This document shows, piece after piece, positions 7,078-14,767 of a DNA stretch of 64,000 nucleotides. The notes under the pieces were generated by a model. It ran no database searches. It was not told the DNA's origin and was given only the letters and a program-made list of their open reading frames with translations. The stretch lies in the IMG/VR virus record IMGVR_UViG_3300046459_000548, positions 1-64,000 of that record, one strand, 5' to 3'. Position 1 is the first letter of the stretch. Each line of letters starts with the position of its first letter. The position numbers and the translations under genes were made by a program. The stretch comes from a virus.

Positions 7078-7430
7078 GTACCTTGACGGCCGCCTGCGCC
7101 GACTGCCGGGAAATTCAGGCCAACCGCGCCTGGGTCCTGCGAGCCCTCGGTCACCCGGACTGCATCGCAGCGATCCGCGCTGAGCAGCTCGCGGCCCGCA
7201 AGTTCTGGATCCGCATCAATCCGCAGGGCTGCGTGGAGGGTTCCGCGCTGGGCGACTACGTCGGCCCGCTCGTCGAGGACGCGCACAAGCAGTTCACGTC
7301 CCGCGTCCGTGACAGGCGGCGCGAGGCGGCCGAGGGGTACCGGCACGAGCTCGTCGGGCACGCCGAGTGGAAGCGCCGCGCCGAGCCGTGCCTGCGCGGC
7401 AAGTGTCAGCACCGGAAGGCGGCGTCTTGA
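7074..7430 (+). CDS. Hypothetical early protein
   Basis: 118 residues, ATG at 7074 overlapping the previous stop. It begins with a CADC pair (about residues 8-11) and ends with CLRGKCQHRK, giving four Cys plus His for a possible zinc site that joins the two ends. The middle is basic and helical (KQFTSRVRDRRREAAEGYRH). It could bind nucleic acid, but this is speculation. Confidence 0.65.
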   Translation: MSTLTAACADCREIQANRAWVLRALGHPDCIAAIRAEQLAARKFWIRINPQGCVEGSALGDYVGPLVEDAHKQFTSRVRDRRREAAEGYRHELVGHAEWKRRAEPCLRGKCQHRKAAS

Positions 7431-7669
7431 TGGGCGCCGAGCTCGCCGACTACGGCCCGCAGCCGACCACCTCGGACGCCGCCCTGCAGCGCCAGGCCGC
7501 GGTCCGCATCGCCGACCAGATCGCCGCCGAGCATCCGCACCCGCTCGACGACGTGATGCCGCGGATCGCCGGCGCGGTCATCGCGAAGGACCCGGCGATC
7601 GCCGCCGGGGTGCTGGAGCTCCTCGCCGCACTCGGCATCCGACCCGACCAGATCCGGAGGACGAAGTGA
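7430..7669 (+). CDS. Hypothetical small helical protein
   Basis: 79 residues; its ATG at 7430 shares a base with the previous stop. It is almost all helix (AALQRQAAVRIADQIAAEHP, IAKDPAIAAGVLELLAALGI), without Cys or membrane segments. Both ends are coupled to neighbours. Function unknown. Confidence 0.65.
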   Translation: MGAELADYGPQPTTSDAALQRQAAVRIADQIAAEHPHPLDDVMPRIAGAVIAKDPAIAAGVLELLAALGIRPDQIRRTK

Positions 7670-7764
7670 TCGCCGGACTGTTCATCGCCGTCGCAGCCGT
7701 GGCCCTGCTCCTCGCCAGCGCCCGCGACGACCGCCGTAACCGCAACACCCGGGAGGGGCAGTGA
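7666..7764 (+). CDS. Very small single-pass membrane protein
   Basis: Only 32 residues: VIAGLFIAVAAVALLLASAR is a complete membrane helix, followed by a short basic tail (DDRRNRNTREGQ). The GTG at 7666 overlaps the previous stop by 4 bp, and its own stop overlaps the next start by 4 bp; this is strong evidence that it is translated. It precedes another single-pass membrane protein, an arrangement repeated at 14397-14767. Confidence 0.6.
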   Translation: MIAGLFIAVAAVALLLASARDDRRNRNTREGQ

Positions 7765-7979
7765 GCACCACCATCTGGATCGCCGTCGCGGTCATCGGCT
7801 GCGTCTGGCTGCTGATCGTCGTCCGCGAAGTCCGCTACCTGTCCCAAACCGCCCCGGCGCAGCCCGCACCCGACCGGCTCGCGTGGATCGACGACCGGGC
7901 CCGCACCGAGACCGACATGTCCCGCCGCGCCGCCTGGCGCTCCCTCCGCCGCGCCGTGCAGGAAGAGGACGAGCTGTGA
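7761..7979 (+). CDS. Small single-pass membrane protein
   Basis: 72 residues from a GTG at 7761. Residues about 4-23 (TIWIAVAVIGCVWLLIVVRE) form one membrane helix, followed by a charged cytoplasmic tail of about 45 residues. It is coupled to the 32-residue membrane protein before it and the soluble protein after it. It might act in superinfection exclusion or as a membrane anchor for early proteins; neither can be shown here. Confidence 0.65.
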   Translation: MSTTIWIAVAVIGCVWLLIVVREVRYLSQTAPAQPAPDRLAWIDDRARTETDMSRRAAWRSLRRAVQEEDEL

Positions 7980-8338
7980 CCACCCTGACCACCCCCACCG
8001 ACGCCGAGATAGCCGACCTCATCGGCAAGGCCGCCGACGTCATCGACACCAACGGGCACTGCAAGCGGGACCTGTACGACCACAAGCAGGCCGCGGGCGG
8101 CACCAAGCCGGCCAACTGCCGGGTCGACATCATCGGCGCCCTCAACATCGCCGCGCACGGCACGCCCGTCTACACCGGCCGCGACCTCCGCGTCTGGGCT
8201 GCTGAGCAGGCCATCCTCGCCCGGATCCCGGAGGCGGCGATCGTCTCCTGGAACGACGCCCGCGGCCACGGCAAGCGGGAAGCCGCCAAGCTCCTCCGCG
8301 ACACCGCGGCCAGCCTGAAGGCGGGGGTGGCGGCATGA
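7976..8338 (+). CDS. DUF6197-like protein
   Basis: 120 residues from a GTG at 7976 (4-bp overlap). The pattern AADVIDTNGHCKRDLYDHKQ, then CRVDIIGALNIAA and a late AAIVSWNDARGHGKREAAKL, matches the layout of DUF6197 proteins of actinobacteria and their phages: an N-terminal helix with nGh, a Cys followed by a GAL/GAI segment, and a VSWND motif before the last helix. The family's function is unknown to me. Confidence 0.65.
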   Translation: MTTLTTPTDAEIADLIGKAADVIDTNGHCKRDLYDHKQAAGGTKPANCRVDIIGALNIAAHGTPVYTGRDLRVWAAEQAILARIPEAAIVSWNDARGHGKREAAKLLRDTAASLKAGVAA

Positions 8339-8802
8339 GCCTCACCACCACCGCACCCGGCAAGCACACCGCCGCCTACCGCGAACTCGAAGCCCGCCTC
8401 GCCCAGGTGGAAGCCGACAACCAGGCGCTGATCGCCCGCAACGAAGAACTCGTCTGCGAGCTCACCGGCACCATCCTCTCCGCCAGCCGGTACTCCCTGC
8501 GGGCTGCCATAGCCGAGGACGAGAACGGTCGGCTGCTGAAGGCGAACGAGGGCCTGCGGCACAAGACGATCCGCGCGAAGGCCGAACAGGAGCGGCTCCG
8601 GCAGGCCGTCATCAACGCCCGGCCCCGCATCCGCGAGGTGCCGAGCGCCATGGTCCGCCCGTACTCGCCGGTCGTCGTCCTGCCCTACGTCTCCCCGGTC
8701 CCGCACCGCTCGACCGCCAACGACGCGACGCAGCAACTGCCGATCCTCGACCGGCCGCAGCCGGCCGTCTGGCCCGTGTACGCGACGCCCGCCACCACCT
8801 GA
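8335..8802 (+). CDS. Coiled-coil early protein
   Basis: 155 residues, ATG at 8335 overlapping the previous stop. Residues about 12-100 form a long heptad-rich helix (ARLAQVEADNQALIARNEEL, later IRAKAEQERLRQAVINARPR). The C-terminal 45 residues are Pro-rich and disordered. It is the last gene of the coupled run before a short gap and an HNH gene. No family recognised. Confidence 0.65.
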   Translation: MSLTTTAPGKHTAAYRELEARLAQVEADNQALIARNEELVCELTGTILSASRYSLRAAIAEDENGRLLKANEGLRHKTIRAKAEQERLRQAVINARPRIREVPSAMVRPYSPVVVLPYVSPVPHRSTANDATQQLPILDRPQPAVWPVYATPATT

Positions 8803-8883
8803 CTCCGCCGCCGCGCCGGATGAACCCGGCCGGCGAGGCGGCGGCCCAAAGCAGAAACCCCCGAGCGACGAAAGGAGAGGCGA

Positions 8884-9552
8884 ATGTCCGTATGGCGCTG
8901 CGAAGGCTGCGGGACCGAGGTGAACGGCAAGATCCGCCGCGGACGCTGCCAGCCCTGCTACCGCAAGCACCTCGCACGGCTACGCGAAGCCGGAGTGGGA
9001 GCTCCAGCGCAACCCAGGAAGTACCGGCCGCGGAAGCCCTTGCCTCGACTGGCTGCTGCGGAGCGCATCTTCCGGCACACCACTCCCGGCTGGGGAGGCT
9101 GCGTCCTCTACACGGGCCACCTGAGCGTGCAGGGGTACGGAGTGTCGACCGTCGACGGGCAGCCTGCGGGAGCGCACCGCCTGGTCTACCTCAGTCTCAT
9201 CGGCGAGATCTCTGACGGACTGATGCTCGACCACGTCTGCCACTCCAGTGACGCGGACTGCGCCGGCGGCCCGACCTGCATACATCGACGCTGCGTAAAT
9301 CCGAACCACCTCGAGCCCGTGACTGCCGCAGAGAACAACATGCGCGGCCGGAGCCGAAGCGCAGAGAACTTCCTGAAGACCCACTGCATGCACGGCCACC
9401 CCTTCACGCCGGAGAACACGCAGCTGCTGAAGAAGCTCCGGCACGACGGCCAGCCCCAGCGGCGATGCCGTGAATGCCGCCGCATCGCCAACAGGAAGTG
9501 GGCTGGCGGCAAGAAGAAGCGGCGCCAGCTTGTAGCCGCATCGCCCAAGTAG
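8884..9552 (+). CDS. HNH endonuclease with zinc-binding ends
   Basis: 222 residues; the ATG at 8884 follows a strong AAAGGAGAGGCG site. CEGC and CQPC near residues 6-26 form an N-terminal zinc ribbon. The HNH core runs over about 115-150: LMLDHVCHS with the Asp-His pair, then CIHRRCVNPNHLEPVT with Asn and His. The C-terminal tail THCMHGHPFTPENT...RRCRECR recurs in the HNH protein at 40579, so the two are paralogues of a homing-type family. It would cut DNA; whether it is a free-standing homing nuclease or has a packaging or repair role is not visible. Confidence 0.85.
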   Translation: MSVWRCEGCGTEVNGKIRRGRCQPCYRKHLARLREAGVGAPAQPRKYRPRKPLPRLAAAERIFRHTTPGWGGCVLYTGHLSVQGYGVSTVDGQPAGAHRLVYLSLIGEISDGLMLDHVCHSSDADCAGGPTCIHRRCVNPNHLEPVTAAENNMRGRSRSAENFLKTHCMHGHPFTPENTQLLKKLRHDGQPQRRCRECRRIANRKWAGGKKKRRQLVAASPK

Positions 9553-9556
9553 CAAC

Positions 9557-9581
9557 GCCCCGCCGGGCGAATCGGCGGGGC
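9557..9581 (+). terminator. Terminator after HNH gene
   Basis: GCCCCGCCG (9557-9565) pairs with CGGCGGGGC (9573-9581): a perfect 9-bp stem with a 7-nt loop, 4 bp after the HNH stop. There is no U-tract. It likely ends the early transcript that starts near 4.2 kb. Confidence 0.6.
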
Positions 9582-9611
9582 ATCCGACACCAGCATCCCA
9601 CGGAGTAGATC

Positions 9612-10115
9612 GTGACGACTGCAGTGACCGAGACCCAGGCGCAAGAGCGCGAGCGCCTCACCTACGAACAGCGCGAACTGGGCAAGACCATCCGCGAAGG
9701 CGGCACCGCCCCGGAGGCGCGCGAGCGGCTGCGCGCAGTCACCCTGCGCCTGCGGGAGATCGCGGCCACCGCGCCGCCCGGATATGCACTCCCGAAGGCA
9801 GCCGCAGATCTCGCCGCTCACGCGGAAGCGCACGGATGGATGGCCCTCGTGCAGTGGACTCCGCCCGCATACAGCGGCGAGCCCTACGTCAGCGTGCAGG
9901 TCGGGCGCCTGGTCACCGAAGCGGACGGATACCTCGGGCTCGGCGACCGCTGGAAGTTCGAGGTGTCGTGGCACTCCCGCGGATGCGCTCCGGGGAAGGT
10001 CCGCATGTTCGGCAACGGGCACGCGGTGACCCCGGCCAACCCGGGAGGCGGCTACGCCCCCTCGGTGAAGACGATCCGCGCCGTCATCGAGCAGCACTCG
10101 GCGCCCAGCGCCTGA
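9612..10115 (+). CDS. Hypothetical protein
   Basis: 167 residues from a GTG at 9612. Residues 8-55 are a charged helical hairpin (ERERLTYEQRELGKTIREGG); the rest looks like a compact alpha/beta domain with WTPPAYSGEPYVSVQVGRLV and WKFEVSWHSRGCAPGKVRMF. It opens the recombination/clamp cluster. No family recognised. Confidence 0.6.
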   Translation: MTTAVTETQAQERERLTYEQRELGKTIREGGTAPEARERLRAVTLRLREIAATAPPGYALPKAAADLAAHAEAHGWMALVQWTPPAYSGEPYVSVQVGRLVTEADGYLGLGDRWKFEVSWHSRGCAPGKVRMFGNGHAVTPANPGGGYAPSVKTIRAVIEQHSAPSA

Positions 10116-10183
10116 CCCCCACCAGCCCGTCTGCGGGCGTCGATCCCGCATCCGCCCGCCGGCGCGACCACTTGGAGAACCCC

Positions 10184-10345
10184 ATGAACGAGCACAGCAC
10201 CATCGAGACCACCACCGTCTTCCAGCCCGCTCTGTTCCCGCTGTCCGCGGTGCAGACCAGCGGCTACGCCACCCCCGAGCCCGAGTCGGACACCGAGGTC
10301 GTCGCCGACGACGACACCACGCAGCCCGCAGAGGACGCGGCCTGA
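10184..10345 (+). CDS. Small acidic protein upstream of clamp gene
   Basis: 53 residues; the ATG at 10184 follows a TTGGAG site, and the stop overlaps the clamp start by one base (TGATG). It is acidic towards the end (ESDTEVVADDDTTQPAEDAA) and probably unstructured. The segment VFQPALFPLSA might be a short clamp-binding or protein-docking peptide, but that is a guess. The tight coupling supports a real gene. Confidence 0.55.
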   Translation: MNEHSTIETTTVFQPALFPLSAVQTSGYATPEPESDTEVVADDDTTQPAEDAA

Positions 10346-11478
10346 TGCGGCTCACCATCCCGCAGCCGGAGCTGGCGGACGCCGTCAAGTGGGTCGAGAA
10401 GGGGCTGCCCGGCAACCCCCTCTACCCCGTGATGATGACCATGCGCTTCCAGGCCGCTGGCGACCGCCTGCTCATCTCCGGCTGGGACGGCGACACCGCG
10501 CTCCACGCCGAGCTGGACGCCGACGTCGAGGAGGAAGGCGTCGCGCTCCTGCCGGGCAGGTTCCTGGCCGGTGTCGTCGGCGCCCTGCGCAAGAGTGACC
10601 TGACGATCGAGTGCGGCAAGGGCCAGGGGGTCCTGACCGCGCCTGGCGTCCGGGTCGACATCCGCCCCAGCGATGCGGGCCAGTGGCCGGACCTGCCGAC
10701 TGCCCCCGCGGTCGCCGGGACGGTGGACGGGCCGGAGTTCATGCGGGCCTACACCCGCATCAAGCCCGCCTCCGTGAAGCCGAGCGAGGACGAGGTCAAC
10801 GAGCTCTCCGGCGTCGGCAGCGTGCGCCTGGTGGCCGCGGACGGCGAGCTCCGGCTGGCGACGACCGACCGCTTCAGGGTGGGCCTGGAGTCCGTCGCAT
10901 GGACGCCAAGCAGCGAGCTCGGGGACGCGTTCGCGCTCGTACCCACCCAGGCGATCGAGCGAGTGCGGCCGTTCGCCAAGGGCCGCCTCACGCTCGCCCT
11001 TCCGGCCAACGGCGCAGGTACGGCCGGCCTGAGCGGTGAGGGGCGCGAGGTCGTCACGAAGCTGTCGATCCCGAAGGCCTTCCCGAACGTCGACCGCGCG
11101 GTACCGAAGAAGATCGTGGCCAGCGCCCACCTGGAGGCCGCCGAGCTGATCGATGCGATCCGCACGGTCTCCATGGTCAACACGAAGATCACGCGCCCGG
11201 TCTGGCTGCGCTTCGACGGCGAGTCCGTGGCCGTCTCGGCGAGCGACCTGGACACGGCCGAGGTACGGATCGACGCCCGACTGGACGGCGATGTCGGCGA
11301 GTTCGAGGTCCCGTTCCGCGGCTACTACCTGACGGACGGACTCGCCCAGATCGAAGGCGCCGCACGGATCGACTTCAGCGGGCCGAAGCGTCCGGCGCTG
11401 ATCCAGGGCGCCGAGGGCGGCACCTACCGGTACGTCGTGCTGCCGATCGGCGATCCCGGCAGGGCGTCCACCACCTGA
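10345..11478 (+). CDS. dnaN: DNA polymerase III sliding clamp (beta)
   Basis: 377 residues, the usual length for a bacterial beta clamp, in three repeated clamp domains (about 1-120, 125-245, 250-370). Markers include RLATTDRFRVGLESVAW, equivalent to the ATDRYRL segment of DnaN, and the C-terminal GPKRPALIQ...TYRYVVLPI, equivalent to the last strand ending in MPVR. The protein would encircle DNA and tether the replicative polymerase. A phage-borne clamp is unusual and suggests a replisome partly independent of host DnaN. It stands just upstream of the exonuclease and annealase genes. Confidence 0.85.
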   Translation: MRLTIPQPELADAVKWVEKGLPGNPLYPVMMTMRFQAAGDRLLISGWDGDTALHAELDADVEEEGVALLPGRFLAGVVGALRKSDLTIECGKGQGVLTAPGVRVDIRPSDAGQWPDLPTAPAVAGTVDGPEFMRAYTRIKPASVKPSEDEVNELSGVGSVRLVAADGELRLATTDRFRVGLESVAWTPSSELGDAFALVPTQAIERVRPFAKGRLTLALPANGAGTAGLSGEGREVVTKLSIPKAFPNVDRAVPKKIVASAHLEAAELIDAIRTVSMVNTKITRPVWLRFDGESVAVSASDLDTAEVRIDARLDGDVGEFEVPFRGYYLTDGLAQIEGAARIDFSGPKRPALIQGAEGGTYRYVVLPIGDPGRASTT

Positions 11479-11496
11479 CCTCCACCTCCCATACCG

Positions 11497-11529
11497 CCGC
11501 GGCGAGCGCGCCCCCCTCGCGCTCCGCGG
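11497..11529 (+). terminator. Hairpin after clamp gene
   Basis: CCGCGG-GAGCGCG (11497-11510) pairs with CGCGCTC-CGCGG (11518-11529), with one bulged base and a 7-nt C-rich loop, 18 bp beyond the clamp stop. It probably attenuates or terminates transcription before the next gene at 11610. Confidence 0.55.
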
Positions 11530-11609
11530 CATCCAGGGCCGCCAGCCTCGCGGCAACCCCCCAGCCAACAGGCGGCGGCCCCACCTCACGACACCCGAAA
11601 GCAGGAACC

Positions 11610-11945
11610 ATGAGCACCAACAGCCCCGCGATCCCGCCGGACGTTGCCGCGCACGTCCTGTTCCACTACGGCCGCGACGGCGGCTACCAGGCAGGCGGGT
11701 TCACCGAGAGCCTCGTCACCGCCATCGACCGGTCCGACCCCGCCAATCGGGACCGACTCGCCCTCGGCTTCCCCGAGTACGTCGCCGCCGTCGCCGCGGT
11801 CCAGTACGACCCGAACGGCATCGCCCATCTCCAGGACATCGCCGCCGGACGGTGCACCCGCTGCAAGCAGGACGACGGGCCCATCACCGAGACCGGCCAG
11901 TGCGAAGCGTGCGCCCAGCCGATGCCCCTGGACGGTGTCGCATGA
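11610..11945 (+). CDS. Small protein with C-terminal zinc knuckle
   Basis: 111 residues, ATG at 11610 with AAAGCAGGAACC upstream. The C-terminal part has CTRCKQDDGPI...CEACAQPM, a CxxC-x13-CxxC zinc knuckle (about residues 82-105). The N-terminal 75 residues are helical. It overlaps the exonuclease start by 4 bp. It could be an accessory factor for the recombinase pair; family not recognised. Confidence 0.65.
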   Translation: MSTNSPAIPPDVAAHVLFHYGRDGGYQAGGFTESLVTAIDRSDPANRDRLALGFPEYVAAVAAVQYDPNGIAHLQDIAAGRCTRCKQDDGPITETGQCEACAQPMPLDGVA

Positions 11946-12847
11946 CCACCACCCAGCCCTCCCCGCCCGCCGGCCGCCTGATCGGCACCTTCGAGCCCGG
12001 CACGCCCGACTGGCATGCCGCCCGCGCCAACGGGATCGGCGGCTCCGAGATCTCCGCCGTGCTCGACCTCAGCCCCTACGAGTCCCGGTTCTCTCTGTGG
12101 CACCGCAAGCAGGGCAACCTCGGACCGGTCCAGGAAACCCCGGAAATGTACTGGGGCAAGAAGCACGAGCCGACGATCTGCGCCGAGTTCACCGACCGCC
12201 ACCCCGAACTCCTCGTCCTTCCGGCCGGCACCTACGCGGCCGACGACGTGCCGTGGTGGATCGCCAACCCCGACCGGCTTGGCTTCACCGCCGACGGCGA
12301 ACTCGAAGTCATCGAGGCGAAGACCGCCTACGACGACTTCGAGTGGGGCGAGGAAGGCACCGACCAGATCCCCGTCCACTACAAGGCGCAGGTCCGCTGG
12401 TATTGCCGAGCGCTCGGAGCCCGCCGCGCCCGCGTCGCGGTCCTCTTCGGCCTGTCCGACTACCGCGAATACGTCGTCGAACCCGACGACGAGGACGCCC
12501 ACCTCATGTACGTCGCAGGTCGGGAGTTCATGGACTCCCTCGCTGCCGGCCAGATCCCCGACATCGACGGCCACGTCGCCACCTTCCAGGCCGTGAAGGC
12601 GCTCCCGGAAGGAATGGAAGACGTCGACGTCGACATCGAGGCAGCCCTCCGCGACCGCTACTTCGCCGCCCTGGACGCCTTCAAGGCCGCCGAGGAGGAG
12701 AAGCGCCACGCCTCCGGGCTGGTCCTCGACCAGATCGACACCGGCCGCCGCGCCGTCGTCGGCAAGGACCGCATCGCTACCCGCACCGTCCGCAACGGCA
12801 AGACCTACTCCCTTCAGCCCGCACGAAACAGGAGCACCGCCGCATGA
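11942..12847 (+). CDS. YqaJ-type viral recombination exonuclease
   Basis: 301 residues from an ATG at 11942. It shows the PD-(D/E)XK layout of YqaJ/lambda-exonuclease proteins: GIGGSEISAVLDLSPYESR (about 30-48), WGKKHEPTICAEF with the conserved Glu (about 71-83), IANPDRLGF with the catalytic Asp (near 110), and LEVIEAKTAYDDFEW with the ExK pair (near 126). It would degrade the 5' strand of double-stranded ends, leaving 3' tails for the RecT protein encoded next. The genes overlap by 4 bp. A long helical C-terminus (about 220-290) is typical of the family. Confidence 0.9.
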   Translation: MTTTQPSPPAGRLIGTFEPGTPDWHAARANGIGGSEISAVLDLSPYESRFSLWHRKQGNLGPVQETPEMYWGKKHEPTICAEFTDRHPELLVLPAGTYAADDVPWWIANPDRLGFTADGELEVIEAKTAYDDFEWGEEGTDQIPVHYKAQVRWYCRALGARRARVAVLFGLSDYREYVVEPDDEDAHLMYVAGREFMDSLAAGQIPDIDGHVATFQAVKALPEGMEDVDVDIEAALRDRYFAALDAFKAAEEEKRHASGLVLDQIDTGRRAVVGKDRIATRTVRNGKTYSLQPARNRSTAA

Positions 12848-13677
12848 CCGATCAGACCGTCTCCAACGCCGTCGCCGTCCGCGACACCGGCCCCGCCGCC
12901 ATGGTCGAGCTGTACCGAGCCGACCTCGCCCTCGTCATGCCCAGCCACCTCCAGCAGCGCGTCGGCGCCTGGATCCGCTCCACCCAGGGCCTGCTGCGCC
13001 GCGACCCCAAACTGATGGAGGCCGCCCAGAACGATGTCGGCCAGTTCATCGCCGTCCTCATGGACGCCGGACGTCTCGGTCTGGAGCCCGGAACCGAGCA
13101 GTACTACCTCGTCCCCCGCTGGAACAAGAGGAAGCGCTGCACCGAGATCACCGGCGTGCGCGGCTACCAGGGCGAGATCGAGCTCATGTACCGGGCCGGC
13201 GCCATCTCCTCCGTGATCGTCGAAGTCGTCTACAGCAACGACGAGTTCCAGTTCCGGCCCGGCCGCGACGAGCGACCCGTGCACGACATCGACTGGGACG
13301 CCGAAGACCGCGGCGAACTCCGCCTCGCCTACGCCTACGCCGTCATGAAGGACGGAGCGACCAGCAAGGTCGTCGTCCTCAACAAGGGCCACATCGCGAA
13401 GGCCCTCGCCAAGTCCGACAGCGCGAGCGGCAAGTACCCCGAGCGCTCCCCGTGGAGCACGGACACCGAGGCGATGTGGCTGAAGACCGCGGCGCACCGG
13501 CTGACGAAGTGGGTGCCGACCTCCGCCGAGTACATGCGTGAGCAGCTGCGCTCCCAGGCTGTCGTCGCCGGTGAGCAGCACCCCGAGCCGCTGCCGCCGA
13601 CCGTCCCCATGCCAGCCCCCGGGACCGTCGACTCTGACTACGACGAGGGCCCCGTCGAGGGCGAAATCGTCGAATAA
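12844..13677 (+). CDS. recT: RecT single-strand annealing protein
   Basis: 277 residues, ATG at 12844 (4-bp overlap with the exonuclease). RecT family features: an N-terminal helical part; the core with GLEPGTEQYYLVPRWNKRKR, then TEITGVRGYQGEIELMYRAG (about 75-115); and a late MWLKTAAHRLTKWVPTSAEY helix. The last 45 residues are Pro-rich and acidic, a common SSB-interaction type tail. It anneals complementary strands exposed by the YqaJ exonuclease, for phage recombination and possibly concatemer formation. Confidence 0.9.
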   Translation: MTDQTVSNAVAVRDTGPAAMVELYRADLALVMPSHLQQRVGAWIRSTQGLLRRDPKLMEAAQNDVGQFIAVLMDAGRLGLEPGTEQYYLVPRWNKRKRCTEITGVRGYQGEIELMYRAGAISSVIVEVVYSNDEFQFRPGRDERPVHDIDWDAEDRGELRLAYAYAVMKDGATSKVVVLNKGHIAKALAKSDSASGKYPERSPWSTDTEAMWLKTAAHRLTKWVPTSAEYMREQLRSQAVVAGEQHPEPLPPTVPMPAPGTVDSDYDEGPVEGEIVE

Positions 13678-13747
13678 CCCACCCCGATTCGGCGGCCGGC
13701 CGTACCCGAAATACGGCCGGTCGCCACCAGATAGGAGAGCACACCCC

Positions 13748-13996
13748 ATGGCCAAGAAGCCCGTCATCCACCTCGCCGACCTGATCGGCTCCGTCCGCCG
13801 CTCCCCGAAGGGCACGCAGCTCGCCGTCCTCTGGCCGTCCCCGCCGCACCCCGCCCGCTGGATGGTCACCGACCGCTGGGGCTCCACCGGATACGAGCCC
13901 GACGAGACCGTCGCCGCATGGCCCGTCGTCGGCGCCGTCCCCTTCAGTCCGGCCGCCGGCATGGAGCTCGCCGAAATCAAGGAGTCCGCGTCATGA
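13748..13996 (+). CDS. Hypothetical small protein
   Basis: 82 residues, ATG at 13748 with ATAGGAGAGCAC upstream. Mostly beta (LAVLWPSPPHPARWMVTDRW). Coupled by 4 bp to the next gene. No family recognised; its place after recT suggests an accessory recombination or replication factor. Confidence 0.65.
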   Translation: MAKKPVIHLADLIGSVRRSPKGTQLAVLWPSPPHPARWMVTDRWGSTGYEPDETVAAWPVVGAVPFSPAAGMELAEIKESAS

Positions 13997-14400
13997 GCCA
14001 CACCGCACCCGCGTTCGACGGCACCGAGCTCGTCGCCGCGGCCCCCGCCAAGACCCGCCGCATAGTCGACGACTTCGAGGCGTGGATCGACGAGGTCACG
14101 CCGTACTACGTGGCCGAGGCCGACACCGGCGAGCCGTTCACCATCGACGAGGTCGCCCGCAAGCACCAGCTGCCCGACCCGCCCAAGCCGAAGTCGATGT
14201 GGGGGAGCCTCCCGATCCGCCTCCAGAACGAGGGGATCATCCGCCACCACGGCGGCAGCACCAGCGCACGCGCCGGACACAGCATGGTCCACGAATGGAT
14301 CGGCGTCCCCGTCGCCATGCGGGAGATGGTCGCCGCCCGGCGCCGCGAAGAGCGCGCCGCACGACGGGCCGCCCGCCAGCAGGAGAGGCGGGCAGCGTGA
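13993..14400 (+). CDS. Hypothetical protein, winged-helix-like
   Basis: 135 residues, ATG at 13993. Residues 20-100 read as a small helical domain with a wing (FTIDEVARKHQLPDPPKPKS, then LPIRLQNEGIIRHHGGSTSA), reminiscent of phage proteins that place helices before HHGG. The end is strongly basic (RRREERAARRAARQQERRAA), suggesting nucleic-acid contact. Function not known. Confidence 0.65.
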   Translation: MSHTAPAFDGTELVAAAPAKTRRIVDDFEAWIDEVTPYYVAEADTGEPFTIDEVARKHQLPDPPKPKSMWGSLPIRLQNEGIIRHHGGSTSARAGHSMVHEWIGVPVAMREMVAARRREERAARRAARQQERRAA

Positions 14401-14489
14401 AGGACATCGCCCTCTTCCTCGCCTGCCTCGCGCTCATGACCGGCATCGCCGCTGTCGCCTACGCCTCCATCACCGGGAGGCGGACGTGA
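14397..14489 (+). CDS. Very small single-pass membrane protein
   Basis: 30 residues from a GTG at 14397 that overlaps the previous stop; its stop overlaps the next start. IALFLACLALMTGIAAVAYA is one membrane helix, followed by SITGRRT. The layout (soluble gene, 30-residue membrane peptide, larger membrane protein, all coupled) repeats the one at 7666-7979. Confidence 0.6.
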   Translation: MKDIALFLACLALMTGIAAVAYASITGRRT

Positions 14490-14767
14490 GGGACAACCTG
14501 GCCGCCGTCCTCGACGCCGCCTACTGGGGCCTGGCCATATCCGCGACCGTCCTCGCCGTCACCACCGCGGCCGTGACCGTCATCGCCGGCTACTGGACCA
14601 CCCACTGCGCCATCTGGGCCGGACGCCGGATGCGGCACCACTGGGACCTCGCCCGCATGCAAAGCCGGCCCGCACCACGGCAGACCGCCACCCCGCAAGC
14701 CTGCGACGACTACTGGACCATCCGCCGCGCATGGCGACAGCCCACACGAGAGGAGGCCGGACGATGA
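14486..14767 (+). CDS. Small membrane protein
   Basis: 93 residues from a GTG at 14486. One hydrophobic stretch over residues about 12-38 (YWGLAISATVLAVTTAAVTV) is followed by a basic tail. Coupled by 4 bp to the 30-residue membrane peptide before it and to the next gene. Role unknown. Confidence 0.65.
   Translation: MRDNLAAVLDAAYWGLAISATVLAVTTAAVTVIAGYWTTHCAIWAGRRMRHHWDLARMQSRPAPRQTATPQACDDYWTIRRAWRQPTREEAGR

Noticed and set aside
12814-14292. 492-codon minus-strand frame across recT and following genes
   Set aside because: It is antisense to RecT and three coupled genes; Gly/Val/Asp-rich translation typical of reverse-frame shadows.
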